23,006 bases of DNA from CBDUVZ01 sp965370805 (GTDB lineage: Bacteria > Hydrothermota > Tepidihabitantia > Tepidihabitantales > Tepidihabitantaceae), in assembly GCA_965370805.1 (NCBI GenBank), contig CBDUVZ010000039.1, positions 1-23,006 of the forward strand, read 5' to 3'. Below the pieces are notes generated by a model. It was given only the letters and a program-made list of their open reading frames with translations. It was not told where the DNA came from and searched no databases. Shown here one piece after another: positions 22,566 to 23,006 of the stretch. A program made the translations under genes and the position numbers. Position 1 is the stretch's first letter. The number at the start of each line of letters is the position of its first letter.

Positions 22566-22568
22566 CCC

Positions 22569-22588
22569 GCGTCGAGGCGATTCGACGC
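22569..22588. repeat. Short inverted repeat next to the palindrome
   Basis: Arms GCGTCGA (22569-22575) and TCGACGC (22582-22588) around a six-base loop, immediately upstream of the sialidase-like promoter on the minus strand. It could be an operator or a structural repeat; no regulator is known. Confidence 0.45.
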
Positions 22589-22618
22589 CTGATGCTGCCC
22601 GCCCGACGCCGGACACGC

Positions 22619-22663
22619 GGGGACATGACCCTATCCCGTCCTCGGGATAGGGATCGTGTCCCC
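22619..22663. repeat. Long intergenic palindrome (REP-like)
   Basis: A near-perfect 45-base inverted repeat: inner arms CCCTATCCCG and CGGGATAGGG around TCCT, extended outward by GGGGACATGA and TCGTGTCCCC with one wobble pair and one bulged A. There is no T-tract on either side, so it is not a standard intrinsic terminator. It sits about 55 bp upstream of the sialidase-like promoter. Confidence 0.75.
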
Positions 22664-22681
22664 CAGTCCCACTTCCGCCTT

Positions 22682-22711
22682 TATCCGTGTCCATCCGTGG
22701 TTACTTCCTCT
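22682..22711. repeat. Modular intergenic repeat (ATCCGTGT-like units), copy 2
   Basis: Matches 20809-20838 at 29 of 30 positions, on the same strand. It is followed by a CTTTGTGCCTTGGTG segment. The whole gap 22566-23006 holds no gene I can support; it is a chain of such modules, two hairpins and the terminator at 22952. Confidence 0.75.
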
Positions 22712-22760
22712 TCGTGTTCTTTGTGCCTTGGTGTTTTTCCGCTTCGGCATTCGACATTCC

Positions 22761-22791
22761 CTTGGCGCTCTTGGCGGCCTTGGCGGTTATC
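22761..22791. repeat. Dispersed CTTGGCGG module, copy 2
   Basis: 30 of 31 positions identical to 1063-1093. Here it lies between two copies of the ATCCGTGT-type module, showing that different modules are strung together in the same gaps. Confidence 0.75.
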
Positions 22792-22821
22792 CTTCCGCCT
22801 TCCGCCCTCTGACTTCTGCCT

Positions 22822-22842
22822 TCATCTGTGTCTATCCGTGTT
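22822..22842. repeat. Modular intergenic repeat (ATCCGTGT-like units), copy 3
   Basis: Identical over 21 bases to 20798-20818. A further partial match, CATCCGTGGTT, lies at about 22886-22896. Confidence 0.7.
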
Positions 22843-22924
22843 GTGCCCTCCGAGAGCACTTTCCGCTCGTTCACTCGCTCCAATCATCCGTGGTTCACAT
22901 TCCGGCCCGCTTCCGCAATCTGCA

Positions 22925-22952
22925 ATCTACAATCAAAAATCTACAATCAAAA
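22925..22952. repeat. Tandem 14-bp repeat ATCTACAATCAAAA x2
   Basis: Two perfect adjacent copies, preceded by a related AATCTGCAATC. On the minus strand they form the T-rich tail following the hairpin at 22953-22970. Confidence 0.75.
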
Positions 22953-22971
22953 GGGCGGGTTTCCCCGCCCT
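22952..22971 (-). terminator. Rho-independent terminator of a gene beyond the right edge
   Basis: The stem AGGGCGGG/CCCGCCCT with a four-base loop is followed on the minus strand by TTTTGATTGTAGATTTTTG. This suggests a minus-strand gene ending just right of the window. A shorter T-run (GGTTTTG) on the plus side allows weaker bidirectional use. Confidence 0.7.
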
Positions 22972-23006
22972 GCTGGTTTTGTGCTTATGTGACGTTCGAT
23001 TACGGA

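Noticed and set aside
22566..23006. CRISPR array or insertion-sequence remnant in the right-hand gap
   Set aside because: Repeats are short, unequal in spacing and lack unique equal-length spacers. No transposase fragment or terminal inverted repeat with target duplication is seen.

Overview
The window is GC-rich, tightly packed bacterial DNA with short gaps, overlapping genes and a one-piece tmRNA. Secreted proteins are mostly beta-propellers, and two of them end in a Por/type-A-like C-terminal sorting module (GxYFV/I ... KxVxxR). Together with the B12-dependent acyl-CoA mutase genes and the style of the long gaps, this suggests an uncultivated FCB-type or candidate-phylum bacterium (WOR-3-like). 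That placement is an inference from style; no rRNA or other phylogenetic marker was compared.

Layout, left to right. At 3-878 is the 3' end of a secreted YVTN beta-propeller gene made of near-identical 126-bp repeats. A 285-bp gap with repeat modules follows, then a CPBP-family membrane protein (1164-1850) and two tandem paralogous glycine-rich secreted/membrane proteins (1908-3041). On the minus strand, 3092-6629 is a compact B12 operon: cob(I)alamin adenosyltransferase, MeaB-type GTPase, mutase large subunit, mutase small subunit. The large subunit carries the isobutyryl-CoA mutase signature (Phe and Gln) where methylmalonyl-CoA mutase has Tyr89 and Arg207. A CvpA-like membrane protein (minus) and a GT-C glycosyltransferase-like protein (plus) diverge at about 7.3 kb. 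Then on the minus strand come a BtrH/C39-like hypothetical gene and a degenerate LytM/M23 gene, ssrA (tmRNA), a lipoprotein and dnaN. A plus-strand MFS transporter (13236-14471) is followed by a minus-strand coenzyme operon, folK-dNK-panB-panC, in which every junction overlaps or abuts, and by a cold-shock gene. The plus strand then has bifunctional nnr (NAD(P)HX repair) and a beta-propeller gene. A minus-strand sialidase-like secreted protein and a repeat-rich gap close the window.

Regulation is unusually readable. Clear TTGACA/-10 promoters precede most transcription units. Seven of them (ahead of the CPBP gene, the first paralog, cobO, the glycosyltransferase, the MFS gene, folK and nnr) lie so close to the start codon that the mRNA would be leaderless or nearly so, and none of these starts has a Shine-Dalgarno. 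dnaN, csp, cvpA-like and the sialidase-like gene instead have leaders with a Shine-Dalgarno.

No CRISPR array, insertion sequence, prophage or obvious defence system was seen. The observations most worth following are the isobutyryl-CoA mutase signature, the recurrent leaderless promoter architecture, the modular 10-bp intergenic repeat family, the paired-cysteine YVTN repeats and the tandem glycine-rich paralogs.
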